Positions 12,882-25,339 are shown, numbered from the stretch's first letter. The stretch is DNA of 64,000 nt from Coptis chinensis (GCA_015680905.1 CM027379.1:98135001-98199000); one strand, 5' to 3'. Numbers and translations: made by a program. Notes: a model not told the origin generated them from the letters alone.

Positions 12882-14856
12882 TTATATTTCAAATTCAGAT
12901 ATAGCAAAATCCCTTCTTCTCTTTGACCTTGCTCCTTGTCCAACTAGTGTTTGTGCACAATGGGATATTTCACTAAAGCGTGAGTGAGAATTTTTCTTAT
13001 CTAAGTCATCTCGAATCACTTCCCCATTAGAGTCATACACAAGATTGGTTGCAGCCCCAAACCTTCCATTGTCCATCTCTTTAAATAATATCTTGAAGGG
13101 AGACTAGACACCTCTAACTCAAGGAATAATTTAAGTATGTGTTTACACAAAATCCCCTTTTAACGCCGAGACGAGGAAAATTCAAACTTTTGCAACCAGT
13201 AGTTCACTAGTTGTGTAGAATCTGTAAGTAACTTTGTTAATTTTAATTTAAAGTTTTCATCGGGCGATTTTGCTTTTCCAACCAACCTTTCATCGAAAGT
13301 AAGATCTTGTCTCACCATCAACACCAAGTAGTTCTAACTTTAAAAGCCATACTTTTGATGCATTGCTCCCCGAAAAGATCTTAAATATATTTCTTGTGTA
13401 CTTCTCCTCGATGCTTCACGCCAACCCCCAAAGAGTAGACAAAGTAGGTTTTGTTTTTGTTATTAGTATCGGCTAACCTTTCTTTCAACGCCTCCTATTC
13501 AATGCCTTGTCAAACCGACTTACAAATTCTCGAAGAATAAGATTTCCCGAGAAAAATTTCTTCAAATATTTGTTAATGCTCTCACTTCTCTGCAAATGTA
13601 GTTGTCATACCAAAGACAAAAATGCTCGTGACCATAAACTTGTGCCCATTTGGTCTTCGCCTTATACAAATTCTTCAGCCATTCATTTGCTTGCTTGCAC
13701 GCCATAGTCGAAAAGTAACTTTTTCCAACTTTCTTCAAATTCATCAACTCAATGTTTGTGGTTATATATACACCTTCTAAAATCATTTGCAAAACTGTTG
13801 GGTATTTTTCGAAGACATACTTTAAGCACTTACCCGCATTGAGATATATATGCCATAAACAAAATCTATGGTGGGTGTTAGGGAACACTGTGTTAATGGC
13901 ATTGCCAATTGCGCTTTGATCTCAGAAAAATGGTTTCTGGGTGCTTTCCTCCCATTGCTTCTAGAAATGTCTTGAACAACCATTCAAAAGATGGTATTGT
14001 TTCATCCGCAAGCAAACCACATCCGAAAATAACAATTTGCCCATGATGGTTTACTCCGACCAGTGGTGCACATATCATATTGTAACCATTTGTCCTAAAT
14101 GTTGTATCGAAAGACATCACATCTCCAAAATTATGGTAGTCCGACCTTGACTTCGCATCAGCAATGAAAACTCTACAAAGCCTATTCTGCCCATCCCTTT
14201 TAAGCTTGTAGAAAAAGAACTTATTGACTTCTTCCTTATTTGACAAGTAATCTAATAGGCATTGTGCATCACCTTCCTTCACATACTCAAGACGTGTTCT
14301 TGAAATAACATTATATAAATCTGATTCTAAAAAATTCAAATATTCCGCCCCAGTGCTCAAATAACCCATAATATCGTTGGTTCCAATTCCCGAGGAGCTC
14401 ATATTTTGTATGAGGTCCTTTTGTGAAAGATATATTCTACGGTGAGACCGCAACATGTGTGCATTAGTTGGTTCCACAAGAGGATGATTGTGCTCTTCCA
14501 CAAATTCAGTCACAACATACTTCTTATTATCGTTCAATCTTATCATCATCATTGCCTTGCATCCACTCCTCCTTTCATCTATTTTTTTTTACTGGAGTTG
14601 TCTTTTGTTTGTAAAACCCTTCCCAAGAGCAAGTCAAATCTCTTCGCATTATTTCACGAGCCGCATTTCGATACATCGAGTTCTTCCTAACACTAAATCC
14701 GACAGTCTTTGCATATCTGTTATAGAAACTATATGCCTCCATATCACTATCCAATAACATCCCAACTGCAGGAATTTGATTATCTGAATATTTGTTATCC
14801 TCTCGAAAGTCCACATCCACTTCCTTTTCATCATCAGATGCATTCCATAACATCAT
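12882..14856 (-). pseudogene. FAR1/FHY3-related MULE transposase, multiply frameshifted
   Basis: In order on the minus strand: a FAR1-type N-terminal zinc-binding region (14856-14575, with AYSFYNRYAKTVGFSVRK), a linker with VVTEFVEEHNHPLV, the transposase core with FGDVMSFDTTF (first catalytic Asp) and LVGVNHHGQ (14552-13893), then FPNTHHRFCLWHI (13888-13562). After another shift come QRSESINKYL and a short C-terminal frame (13076-12882). Breaks: a frameshift in a T9 tract (A9 on the coding strand) at 14582-14590; loss of two bases near 13918-13922, exactly where the second catalytic Asp motif is expected; and a further shift near 13610. The start ATG at 14856 fits the family N-terminus. Relatives FHY3 and FAR1 are domesticated regulators, but the inverted-repeat context marks this as a transposon gene. 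Confidence 0.85.
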
Positions 14857-15103
14857 TTTCCATCTAGTATAAGGATGCCATAATCCATAACACTATCATT
14901 TTCCATCTAGTATAAGGATAAACGAGAGAGCAGAGCAATGTGTGTGTGTATTATTATTATTATTTTTTTGAGAGAGTGCATGAAGAAGACTTAAGAGGTT
15001 CGAGGGGAGGTTTTTTTTGGTTCCAACTTCCAACTCTTTCTTTTTTTTCCATCGTGTTTGATATTAATCATACGACTTCTTTTTTCTTCTTATTTATTTT
15101 CTA

Positions 15104-15310
15104 ATTATGAGGGACAAACAAGTAAAATCTAAAATTTTGAAGATTTTATACAGCTGTAACATCCTTTTTGGATAGAAAAAATGAAACGTGTATGACTGAT
15201 AAATCCCTTGGAGTGCTTGGAAGAACCAACACTATCCAAAAAAATGAAACGTGTATGACTGATAAATCTTTTGGAGTGCTTGGAAGAACCAACACTGGGA
15301 GCAAAAAATC
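15104..15310 (-). repeat. Right terminal inverted repeat of the MULE with internal tandem duplication
   Basis: The reverse complement matches the left repeat but is about 80 bp longer, because a block of about 60 bp (ATGAAACGTGTATGACTGAT through CTTGGAAGAACCAACACT) is present twice, at about 15180-15232 and 15244-15297. Confidence 0.85.
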
Positions 15311-15639
15311 CTATGTACCGTTTATTTTTATTTTTATTTTTTCTTCAACTTTTGTATTGAGAAGAAAAAAAAAAGGAGGGGGTTGCTATTTACAACATTG
15401 TGCTAATATATTTTCTCTGCAAAAAAAAAAAATACATACAACACTAATCAAAACTAAAGTTACGTGAGGGGTAATTATATTGCATCGTTGTATGCACTAC
15501 CACATTAGGAACAATCTAATCAAATTTTTTTTTTTTTTTTTTGCTAAATAATCAAAACTATACTACACCATAATAGGGGTCTCTCATTTATAACAAAAAT
15601 GTGATCACCCTTCATACATCAAAAGTTTATAGCTAATAT
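15311..15639. other. AT-rich spacer
   Basis: Homopolymer A and T tracts and no recognisable gene. Confidence 0.5.
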
Positions 15640-16104
15640 GCCATCTTCTCATGTAGTCCCAAGGTAGTTCCGATGAATATGGTGATGCATCACTTCCAAA
15701 TCCGAGCGTGTTGGAATAGCACCGGTGCATAGAACATGATTGCATTGATTCCAGTGACCGAGTTGCTGAAAGATCTGTTTCACCAACACCATCAAAAGAA
15801 AATCTAGTAAGAATTAACCAAGTGACCGAGTTGCTGAAGACCGAGTTGCTGAAAGATATGTTTCACAACACCATCAAAAGAAAATCTAGTAAGAATTAAC
15901 CAAGTGACCGAGTTGCTGAAAGATCTGTTTCACCAACACCATCAAAAGAAAATATAGTAAGAATTAACCATGCATACTGTAAAATGTACCACCAAGTAAT
16001 CAAATGTAGCATTTTTAGTGCTCACCTACAGGAAGACTGCAATAGCCAGTTGTAGCCTATTCTTCCTCTTGATCAGGTTTTCTGAATGGATGCTTGACCA
16101 ACAA
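15640..16104 (-). pseudogene. Relic of a sugar transport protein (STP-type hexose/H+ symporter) gene
   Basis: Two exon-like pieces are read on the minus strand. The first (16104-16026) gives ENLIKRKNRLQLAIAVFL, then TAG where STP genes have a glutamine codon, then gtgagc. The second begins after an acceptor ...gaaacag at 15774 with IFQQL and, after a one-base shift, TGINAIMFYAPVLFQ and LGFGSDASPYSS. These are hallmarks of the middle of MFS monosaccharide/H+ symporters of the STP family. Only about 70 codons survive, with a nonsense and at least two frame breaks. The intervening intron is filled with tandem copies of the acceptor region. Confidence 0.65.
15754..15970. repeat. Three-copy tandem repeat, about 68 bp unit
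   Basis: Copies start at 15754, 15822 and 15904 with GTGACCGAGTTGCTGAA and end in AAGAATTAACCA. The second copy carries an extra 14-bp duplication of GACCGAGTTGCTGA. Each unit includes the splice acceptor and first codons of the second STP relic exon. Confidence 0.85.
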
Positions 16105-16914
16105 TGGATTTGTCTAAGCTTTGTCTCCAAAGCAAACAGATCATGTTTTACGCCAACTCAGGTTTTTTATCCATAATGGTATAAGTACGTGACTTAATTT
16201 AATTCGATCGAGCAGATCGAAACTGTGAAAAAATATAGACGGTGGTAGCTATCAATTTGGATTGTTGTGAACCATTAATAAGTAACAATGTCAATGATGG
16301 GATCTACGAGAAGTCGAAAAGTTTTGTTGTTTTCAAACAATAACACGTACAGCTAGTATTTTAGGATTAGACCCCCCCAAAATCGTCGAATTTCTATTTG
16401 GTTGCTAAGACGAGAAGCCATAGACGGAGTTGGCTAGGACAAGCACAGTATGTTTAGATTGTTCACTACATACATCGAACGAGTTTAGGCATGAAAAAAG
16501 ATGCGGGCGTCTTTTATTTTTCGGTTAGGAAAGGAATCTGAGTTTTCACATTAACACGTTCCGAAAATCTAATGTGATGGTGCGCCCACACAAGTTGCTT
16601 GTGGGGTTACCCTTAACTCTAAACGATTGAAGTATGGACACCCATTTTAAGAAACATGCAGATGTTGTGTTTTTTTCCGGATGTAGACCCTAGAAATGAC
16701 ACTTCAACCTCTACCACCCCACTCTTTATTATACCTTGAAACAATAAATCTATATACGTCAGAGACTATGTCACAAAATCTTAAAAGCATAAAAAATAGT
16801 GACTTGTGAATTCCGCTCCCCAGGTTTTGGCAGAAGTATTTCATTCTCATTACTTGAACTTTTCAGCCGCACTCTATATTGCTTCCACGCTTCACGTACC
16901 ACCCTTATAAATGG
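16105..16914. other. Upstream region of transporter B
   Basis: No coding sequence recognised between the STP relic and the candidate core promoter of transporter B. Confidence 0.5.
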
Positions 16915-16922
16915 TCCATGCA
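16915..16922 (+). promoter_or_regulatory. Candidate TATA box of transporter B
   Basis: TTATAAAT lies about 205 bp upstream of the ATG at 17127, leaving room for a leader that includes the CAAAACAAAACAACATCACC stretch just before the ATG. Position and consensus only. Confidence 0.35.
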
Positions 16923-17126
16923 TGTTCGGTCTTAATACGCCCGATTCCGCAATTCAGTTGTATTCAAAACCCCATTTCCAAGGCCAAAATAATAGCAAAC
17001 TAGTTTTGAACAAGGTCAAACAATAAACTCAAGTTCCCAAATCTTGTTTTTGAGAACAAACAAAACAAAACAACATCACCATCGTGTTCATCATTTCATG
17101 GTTTGAGACAAATACTAGGAAGAAGA

Positions 17127-20100
17127 ATGAACAACAATGATGTATATAGGGTTGTTAGTATGAGTCGTAGTGAAAATGGTAGTAATAGGTTTTGGAGGAA
17201 TACAGGTGAAGATGTGTTTTCAAGATCATCTAGGGAAGAAAATGATGAAGAGGCGTTAAGATGGGCTGCTCTTGAAAGATTACCTACATTTGATAGAATA
17301 CAAAAAGGGATATTAAATGGACTAGATGGGCAACTCAATGAAGTTGATATTAAACATATTGGTAATAGGGAAAAGAAGAGTTTGTTAGATAGGTTGGTTA
17401 GGAATATAGAAGTTGATAATGAGAAGTTTTTGCAAAAACTTAAAGAAAGAATGGATCGGTAAGCGTGTTGAAAATATATATAGTCTACTTCATTTTATTT
17501 TAATTTAGTTTTGCATGGCTTGATGATGTTCTTATTATTTCTTTTGTAGTGTTGATATCCAGAATCCGACGATTGAAGTTCGGTTTGAGAATATTAATAT
17601 TAGTGCAGAAGCTTATATAGGTGATAGGGCTTTACCTACAGTCTTCAATGCTTCTATCAACGCAGTAGAGGTATTTATTATAATGAGAAAATTTTGTGAA
17701 TGTGGTTCCATGATTTTTTTTTCCAGAAAAGTATATACTGATTTGTGTTGTTATGCAATTTTCTGTTTAAACTAGGGATTATTGAACACTCTCCACGTAC
17801 TCCCAAGTCAAAAGACGAAATTATCAATTCTTGAAAATGTTAGCGGAATCATCAAGCCCGGCAGGTTAGGAGGCTTGAGCTGCATTTGCCGTAGCTGAAT
17901 TAAAAGTTGTTGTTCTGTGGAAGTTATAGCTTTCCACACATTGCATGACTGCATGTAGACGCTCTTGTTTGGAAGTCTAATTATTTGATCAATATGCAGA
18001 ATGACTTTGTTACTAGGACCACCAGGCTCTGGGAAGACCACATTGTTGTTAGCTCTGGCAGGCAAGCTTGATTCAGACCTAAAGGTAATAATACAGAATT
18101 ACTGCCGTCATTATATGTATTTCTATGTCGTGGTTTATCAAAACTACTGTTTTTATTGGGGCTTATCAAGTAACATGTACGACACACACAAATACCTACT
18201 GCAGTTGGCAGTGTATCCCTTATTTAAGTAGAGTGGTTGCACGTAGTCAGGTTCACATGTAAGCAGATTTCTGAAAGGTTTTGTGAGCAGCTAATTCACG
18301 ATCCATTAAATGAATCAAAGTTTGGTTTCCATTCTCTTGATTGCAGGTTTCAGGAAAAATAACCTACAATGGACATGAAATGGATGAATTTGTTCCGCAG
18401 GAGGAATTCTGCTTATGTAAGTCAGGATGATCTCCACATTGGAGAAATGACAGTGAGAGAAACCTTAGCATTTTCCGCAAGATGCCAAGGGGTTGGAGCA
18501 CGATATGGTAACTTCAACTTCTAAATAATTGTGTCAAGTGATGCAACAGAGTAACAGAAAATATTTTCTCTATATGAAAAGAGTTCTCTGTTTCTAATTG
18601 GAATTATTTGCAGATATGCTGTCAGAGTTATCCCGAAGAGAGAAAGTGGCAAATATTAAGCCAGACCCAGATATTGATGTGTTTATGAAGGTGAAATCAG
18701 GATTCTTCTTTTTGTTTGTTCAAAGGCTCGTTTGATTGTTTCTTAAATTTTTCTAGGGGGAGAGACGTTTTAAATTTAAGCTCTTTCTTATGGTGTCTTC
18801 AAGAAGAACTTTTCTGTTTGTTTGTTGTGTTGCATCTTTTTTCTTAAGATTCCAATGGTTCTGAATCATTTTACATTATGCTTGTTTTCCTTCCTCACCC
18901 CACTTGAGCAGGCAGCATCACTGGAAGGTCAGAAAGAAAATGTTATAACTGAATATTTTCTCAAGGTAAGTGAGGGGACAGGTTCTATATGCATTTCTCT
19001 GTTCTGATAAATTGTTGTTTTGGAAGCACCAAGTGTTCTGAGTTTTTCCTCATTAATTTTGTCTTAAATCTTCAGATTTTGGGACTAGATATATGTGCCG
19101 ATACCATGGTGGGAAATGTAATGATAAGGGGTATCTCTGGTGGCCAGAAGAAGCGTGTTACCACAGGTAGAACAAATCAATCTGCTCAGATTCTTTCACT
19201 ATTAAGCATGAGCTACTCCTGATTTGGGTCAATAATCTACACTATGATTGTTATATGTAGGGGAGATGCTTGTGGGACCAGCAAAAGCATTTTTCATGGA
19301 TGAGATATCCACTGGCCTGGACAGCTCAACGACTTTCCAGATTGTGAACTCACTCAGGCAGTCTGTCCACATTCTTGGTGGAACTGCTATGATTGCTCTT
19401 CTTCAGCCGGCACCTGAAACTTATGACCTCTTTGATGATATTGTTCTACTCTCTGAGGGACATATTGTGTACCAGGGTCCTCATGAGAATGTTCTCGAGT
19501 TCTTTGAATTACTGGGATTCAAATGTCCTGAGCGGAAGGGAGTTGCAGACTTCTTGCAGGAAGTATGCTTCTGAAACTCAATCAATTATCTTCAACTTAT
19601 TTTAATTGTCTAGAACAACATGGTACCTTATTTGGCAGTAGTCTTAGAGGAATTATATGTAAAAACCAAAAGGTTCTGTATGTGACAGCACTCAATTATT
19701 TTTAAATCAGGTAACATCAAGAAAGGACCAGCAACAGTACTGGGCCTGTAAAGATGAACCATATCACTATGTTTCTGTCAAGGAGTTTGCAGAAGCATTC
19801 CAGTCATTCCATGTTGGCCACAAGCTAGGAGACGAACTCAGCACCCCGTTTGATAAGAGAAAGAGCCACCCCGCAGCTTTAACAACTTCTAAGTATGGAA
19901 TTAGCAAAAAGGAGATGTTCAAAGCTTGCTTGGAAAGGGAATGGTTACTAATGAAGAGGAATTCAATTGTACACATCTCCCAAATGGTGCAAGTGAGTAG
20001 TACTAAAAACACATCTACCATTATTAGTTTATAGTGCAGCTGTTTGAATTAGATCAAGATTCAGGTTTGCTTCACTCGTAATGCAGCTTGGTCGCTGCTG

Positions 20101-23100
20101 AATATTGAAATAGTTTGATGTGATGTAGTAAAGAGATTTAGAAAAGCACAAAATAAAATTCAAAAATTATATTGATGAAGGACATAACAAAAAGGATAAA
20201 ACGGTGACTACACGGCTTTGTAGATCATTAAACAGCAACAAAAGATTATTTTGATGTTATCGTAAAGCTGCCTCAGACATTCCGACTTCATATTGATCTA
20301 TCATTGTTGTTTAAAATCATGGGAAGATCACTGTACTCTGAAACTGGAATTTTTCAAATCTCTTGACAGAATAACCAAGGTTCTCTTTAAGCTAAATACT
20401 CTTTGAGTCTTTGGATTCTAATATTTCTTTTTTACCAACTTAAGTATGACAGATAGACAAACCGCACTTTAGATGATAAAAAATTACAAACAGAGAGGGA
20501 TTAGTGTGTCAAACTTTGGAACTACCGTGTGAAGATTTTTTTTTCTTCCTTTGAACAAAATCTAGTCCTAAAAACCTTACATTTTATTTTCTTTCTGGTT
20601 TCAGCTAGTCGTTGTTGCATTTATTGCAACAACACTCTTCCTGCGCACCAAGTTGAAACATAACACAGTAGATGATGGGATAGTTTTAATGGGTGCTATG
20701 TTCTTTGCAACTGTCACAATTCTATTCAGTGGATTCGCTGAACTTGCAATGACAATTGAAAAGCTTCCGGTATTCTACAAGCAGAGGGACCTCCTCTTTT
20801 ACCCTTCTTGGGCTTATGCATTACCTACATGGCTGCTCAAGATACCCATCTCATTCAGTGGAGTTTTCCTGTGGGTAACAGTAACTTACTATGGTATTGG
20901 TTATGATTCAAATATTCAAAGGTAAGATAGGATTGATCTGAACAACATACTTACAAGCTATTTAAGATTGAATTGTAATCTGTTCTATCGACGAGTACTT
21001 TATGTTAGAAATATATATTATAACAATAAAAGGTGTCACTGTCATATCTTAAGATGTACAATGCAGCATTCTGAGATAGGAATGTCGATATGTTCGCTGA
21101 ATGACTTGCAGGTCTTCCTTGATGCAGGTTTTTCAGACACTACCTTCTACTCGTATTGATTGATCAAATGGCTTCTGGACTGTTCCGTGTGGTTGGTGGA
21201 GTATCTAGGAAGATGGTTATAGCTAATACGTTTGGATCATTTGTGCTGCTTGTGGTATTGACACTTGGTGGATTCATCATTTCAAGAGGTAAAAATCAAA
21301 GTCAACTCTCCTGTTTTTTTTTTCCTTTATTTATTAGTTTTTTTTTACGTACATAATTTGACAGTAAGGTCATACTCTTAAGACTATGGAACGCCAACGT
21401 TGTTAACTACGGTGAATTTGCATCTGCAATAGGAGAACAACTTTACTTGAATCCACTTCATTTCAGTGCCTTCTGGATCTTTTAGAACTATAAACTTATT
21501 GTGTGTGCTCATTATGACCTTAATTAACTGCTTCTACTTAAAACTAATGATATTCTTTTTGACATCTAGTGGATGTGCCTAAGTTCTGGATATGGGGCTA
21601 CTGGATCTCACCTTTAACGTACGCTCAGAACGCACTCGCCGTAAATGAATTTTTTGGGGGTAGTTGGAGCCATGTAAGAATCTTAGGAAAGGATGGGAAA
21701 AAACAAATCTGCCCACTTTCAATACTTCTGATTCTGATTATCTAATTGAATTATAACAGATTCTTCCGAATTCCACCCAAACCTTGGGAATCAAGATCTT
21801 GGAGTCTCGTGGAGTCTTCACAAATCCAAACTGGTATTGGATTGGTGCTGGAGCATTGATTGCATATATTGTACTTTTTAACATCATTTTCATTTTATCG
21901 CTGACTTATCTTAACTGTGAGTAGCCTTCTGATGTTGCTAAAGTACTGCTAGATTAACAATTTTTGCATTTGAATACTCTTAGTTCTGATCTTGATTGAT
22001 TGTCAACAGTTGGTAAAACTCAAGCAGTTCTATCCAAGGAGGCCCTGAAAGAGAAGCGTGCCAACAGGACTGGTGAACTAGATGATGCTGAACTATTATC
22101 CGAAGAAAGGAGATTTTCCACTCAATCAGATACTTCTGGCAAGTCCCATTCTGTTTCCTTGCATCCACTTTGTCATTCCACAACATGATTTCATCTAATA
22201 TAGTTTTCAGGACTTCAGGATCCCATACTGAAATTTTAAGGAGCGCTGCTCGTTCAGGATCTGCCATAACAGAAGCAAGTGGTGAAAGTAGTCAGAGCAA
22301 GAAGGGAATGGTTCTCCCATTTACACCTTATTCCATCACGTTTGACAATATCAAATATTCTGTAGACATGCCAGAGGTATATGAAGTTTCACTTAATGCC
22401 CTAACAAGTAATACATGAATACTTGATTTTGTATTAATGCTGATAATAGGAGAAAGAATCTCATTGAATTTTAATTTACAGGAAATGAAAGTTCAAGGTA
22501 TAGAAGAAGATAGGTTACTTCTTCTAAAGGATATAAGTGGTGCATTTCGGCCAGGAGTCCTTACGGCATTAATGGGTGTCAGTGGTGCGGGTAAGACTAC
22601 TCTGATGGATGTGTTGGCTGGAAGGAAAACTGGTGGATATGTAGAAGGATCTATCACCATATCTGGCTATCCAAAGAAGCAGGAAACTTTTGCTCGTATT
22701 TCAGGCTATTGTGAACAGACAGATATCCATTCTCCGAATGTTACAGTCTATGAATCTCTACTCTATTCTGCATGGCTTCGGCTACCAACTGACGTCGACT
22801 CAGCTGCTAGAAAGGTCCATTGGACAGTTTACTCTCTTTCTTGCACTCTTTTGGTTATTTGCTCTTAACCTAACTTCAAAAGCTAATGTTCTAGATGTTT
22901 ATTGAAGAAGTCATGGAACTCGTGGAGCTAAACTCACTGAGGAGAACACTAGTAGGGCTGCCTGGAGTCAGTGGGCTCTCAACTGAGCAGCGTAAGCGAC
23001 TTACCATTGCAGTTGAGCTAGTCGCCAATCCCTCTATTATTTTCATGGACGAACCAACCTCTGGACTCGATGCGAGAGCAGCTGCTATAGTGATGAGAAC

Positions 23101-24899
23101 AGTGAGGAACACAGTGAATACAGGGAGAACTGTGGTGTGTACCATTCACCAGCCTAGCATTGACATATTTGAGGCATTTGACGAGGTATGAGATTCTCAA
23201 GAGTTGAGCGAAACTCATTTTCTTGTACTTTTTCCACTGTAACTTGGCCGATATTTTAGTCTTATATGCATAATTGCAGCTCTTCCTGATGAAGCGAGGA
23301 GGAGAAGAAATATATGTTGGCCCACTGGGACACAATTCTTGCCATCTAATTAAGTACTTTGAGGTGAGGCCTAACCAAATTCTGATCATGTGACTTTTTC
23401 CACTCACAAAATCTGTACTGAAAACTAGATATTGCTATTTCAAGGGTATAAAAGGAGTCCCAAAGATACGAGACAAATATAACCCAGCGACATGGATGCT
23501 GGAGGTGACTACTGCAGCCCAGGAAGAGAATCTCGAAATTAGATTTGCTGAAATATATAAGGGTTCAGATCTCTTTCAGTGAGTAGAATTAAGTTTCTGC
23601 TCGAGATTAAAATCAGTTCTTCTGGTTCTAACCAGTCTATAAAATATCTTTTCAGGAGAAATAAGGTCTTGATAAAGGAACTTAGTGTCCCTCCTCCAGG
23701 TTCCAAGGATCTCTATTTCAGCACTCAATACTCCCAACCCATACGTACCCAATGCATGGCTTGCTTGTGGAAACAGCATTTGTCCTACTGGCGTGATCCA
23801 GCATATACCGCAGTTAGAATATTCTTCACAATTGTTGTTGCCTTAATGTTTGGGTCAATATTCTGGAAGCAAGGTTCTCAAACGTAAGTTCATCTCTAAC
23901 TTTCAAACTTACAAGTCTTACTTCACCACAAAATAAGTGTATATGTCTATTCTTCTTGGGAAACTTGCAGGTTCAGGAAGCAAGAACTGTTTAATGCAAT
24001 GGGTTCCATCTTCACAGCAGTTCTGTTCATCGGGACTCAAAATGCATCAGCTGTGCAACCAGTTGTGGCTGTGGAACGTACTGTCTTTTACAGAGAAAGA
24101 GCTGCTGGGATGTATTCTGCTTTTCCATATGCATTTGCACAAGTAAGCATTTTCTGGTGGGATGTATTCACGCCAGGTCTCTGTTATGAAATTTGACTAG
24201 TTTAGCTATCATGTTAAAATGTAGAAACCACAATCTTTTTCTCAACATATATGTATATAATTTGTTTTGACTCAACTCATGTTTTGAATTGTTAAGGTTG
24301 CTATTGAGATTCCACATATCTTTCTTCAGACTCTGATCTATGGGGTGATAGTGTATGCTATGATTGATTTCAAATGGACGGTTGCCAAGTTCTTGTGGTA
24401 TTTATTCTACATGTATTTCACGTTTTTATACTTCACTTATTATGGAATGATGGCTGTTGGTTTGACCCCGAACGGAGCAATTGCGGCGATAGCGTCCTCG
24501 TCTTTCTACTCAATATGGAGTCTTTTTGCTGGATTTGTCATTGCACGTCCTGTAAGTCCTATTTGTTACTTGATTCAAGGCTGATGACCCCTTATGATTT
24601 CTTGATGAATCAGATACTCATGTTTTTCTTGTGCTTCGCAGCAAATTCCTGTGTGGTGGAGATGGTACTATTGGGGATGCCCAATTTCTTGGACATTGTA
24701 TGGACTAGGCGCATCACAGTATGGTGACATAGACACAAAAATGGAGACGGGAGAATCTGTGAAGGACTTCCTGGAGAGCCACTTCGGATACAAATACGAG
24801 TCTTTGGGATGGATTTCTGCAGGTGTGGTGGGGTACACAGTACTCTTTGCTTTGGTCTTTGCCATCTCGATTAAGAAGCTCAACTTTCAAACAAGATAA
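17127..24899 (+). CDS. PDR-type ABCG transporter B, 24 exons, frameshift in exon 5
   Basis: Full-size PDR exporter, paralogue of the gene at 1-7667. Exons: 17127-17458, 17550-17670, 17776-17864, 18000-18084, 18347-18507, 18614-18690, 18912-18965, 19076-19166, 19261-19562, 19711-19992, 20605-20921, 21128-21288, 21570-21673, 21760-21916, 22010-22138, 22219-22376, 22482-22814, 22895-23185, 23280-23363, 23445-23578, 23656-23883, 23971-24142, 24297-24551, 24642-24899. The start is set by [12 protein letters not shown]; the frame ends in TAA. Exon 5 is 161 nt against 160 in paralogue A: a surplus base near 18396-18400 shifts the frame and meets TGA at 18428-18430, although every later exon is clean. 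Without the surplus base it would encode about 1457 residues, normal for PDRs. Landmarks on that numbering: Walker A GPPGSGKT near 187, ISGGQKKR near 325, FFMDEIS near 350, GVSGAGKT near 906, FMDEPTSG in exon 18, [11 protein letters not shown] in the last exon. It is either a very recent pseudogene or an assembly error. Confidence 0.92.
22139..22218 (+). other. GC-AG intron 15 of transporter B
   Basis: The donor is TCTG followed by gcaagt; the acceptor acttcag leads into GATCC. This is the only combination that keeps the frame, and it mirrors the same intron in paralogue A. Length 80 nt, so unlike A its retention would shift the frame. Confidence 0.75.
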
Positions 24900-25173
24900 C
24901 GTCCACGTATATAGAAAGAGAGGCATAAGGTCCTTCTTAGCAATACCTAGCCATTGTATACTTTTATAAAACTCCATTGTTAGTTCAAATTAATGGGAAT
25001 TTTTTTGATCCTTCAGTAATTAGTAAGCAACGCAATTTCAGAGTTTTGTACGTGAATTATTTCAATGACAACATTTTGACGTCTTCAAATAATGTCTCAT
25101 TTCCACTTGCTTACATATTTTTTAGGTGACGAGTCCTCCATTGCATATTCTTGAATAATACCCATTTGGTTTA
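24900..25173. other. Spacer between transporter B and UBP6
   Basis: Contains the presumed 3' UTR of transporter B. No other gene seen. Confidence 0.5.
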
Positions 25174-25339
25174 GGCCCATTACAAGCCCAGAACAAAGAA
25201 AAACCGGGACCAACAACACCTGGTAAATTACAAAATAGCACTTGTTAAATCCACAAAATACCCTTCAAGTCCCACCTCTTTTCTTGAGAAGAAAGAAGAG
25301 TGTTTAACCTTTCCTCTATTTAACCTTTTTATTGGCCCA
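25174..25339 (+). promoter_or_regulatory. Candidate UBP6 promoter with two GGCCCA (site II-type) elements
   Basis: GGCCCA occurs at 25174-25179 and 25334-25339, 215 and 55 bp upstream of the ATG. TGGGCC/GGCCCA boxes are common in promoters of plant housekeeping and proteasome-related genes. Assignment by motif and position only. Confidence 0.35.

Larger units (their letters stand above)
10094..15310 (-). mobile_element. Decayed Mutator-like element (MULE) with FAR1-type transposase and OTU remnants
   Basis: A region of about 5.2 kb bounded by long inverted repeats (10094-10220 and 15104-15310). Between them, on the minus strand, lie a FAR1/MULE transposase and then an OTU-type cysteine protease domain, a gene pair known from plant MULEs. 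Both genes carry frameshifts or stops, so the copy is non-autonomous. The outer ends begin near GATTTTTTGCTCCCAG. A 9-bp target duplication is not clear: CTATAATCC on the left and CTATGTACC on the right agree at 6 of 9 positions. Confidence 0.8.

Noticed and set aside
10094-15310. Treating the FAR1-like gene as a domesticated FHY3/FAR1 regulator
   Set aside because: Long terminal inverted repeats, the linked OTU domain and several frameshifts show it is a transposon gene.
18391-18400. Rescue of the transporter B frameshift by a tiny GT...AG removal (GTTCCGCAG)
   Set aside because: Nine nucleotides is far below any plausible intron and its removal would not restore the frame.
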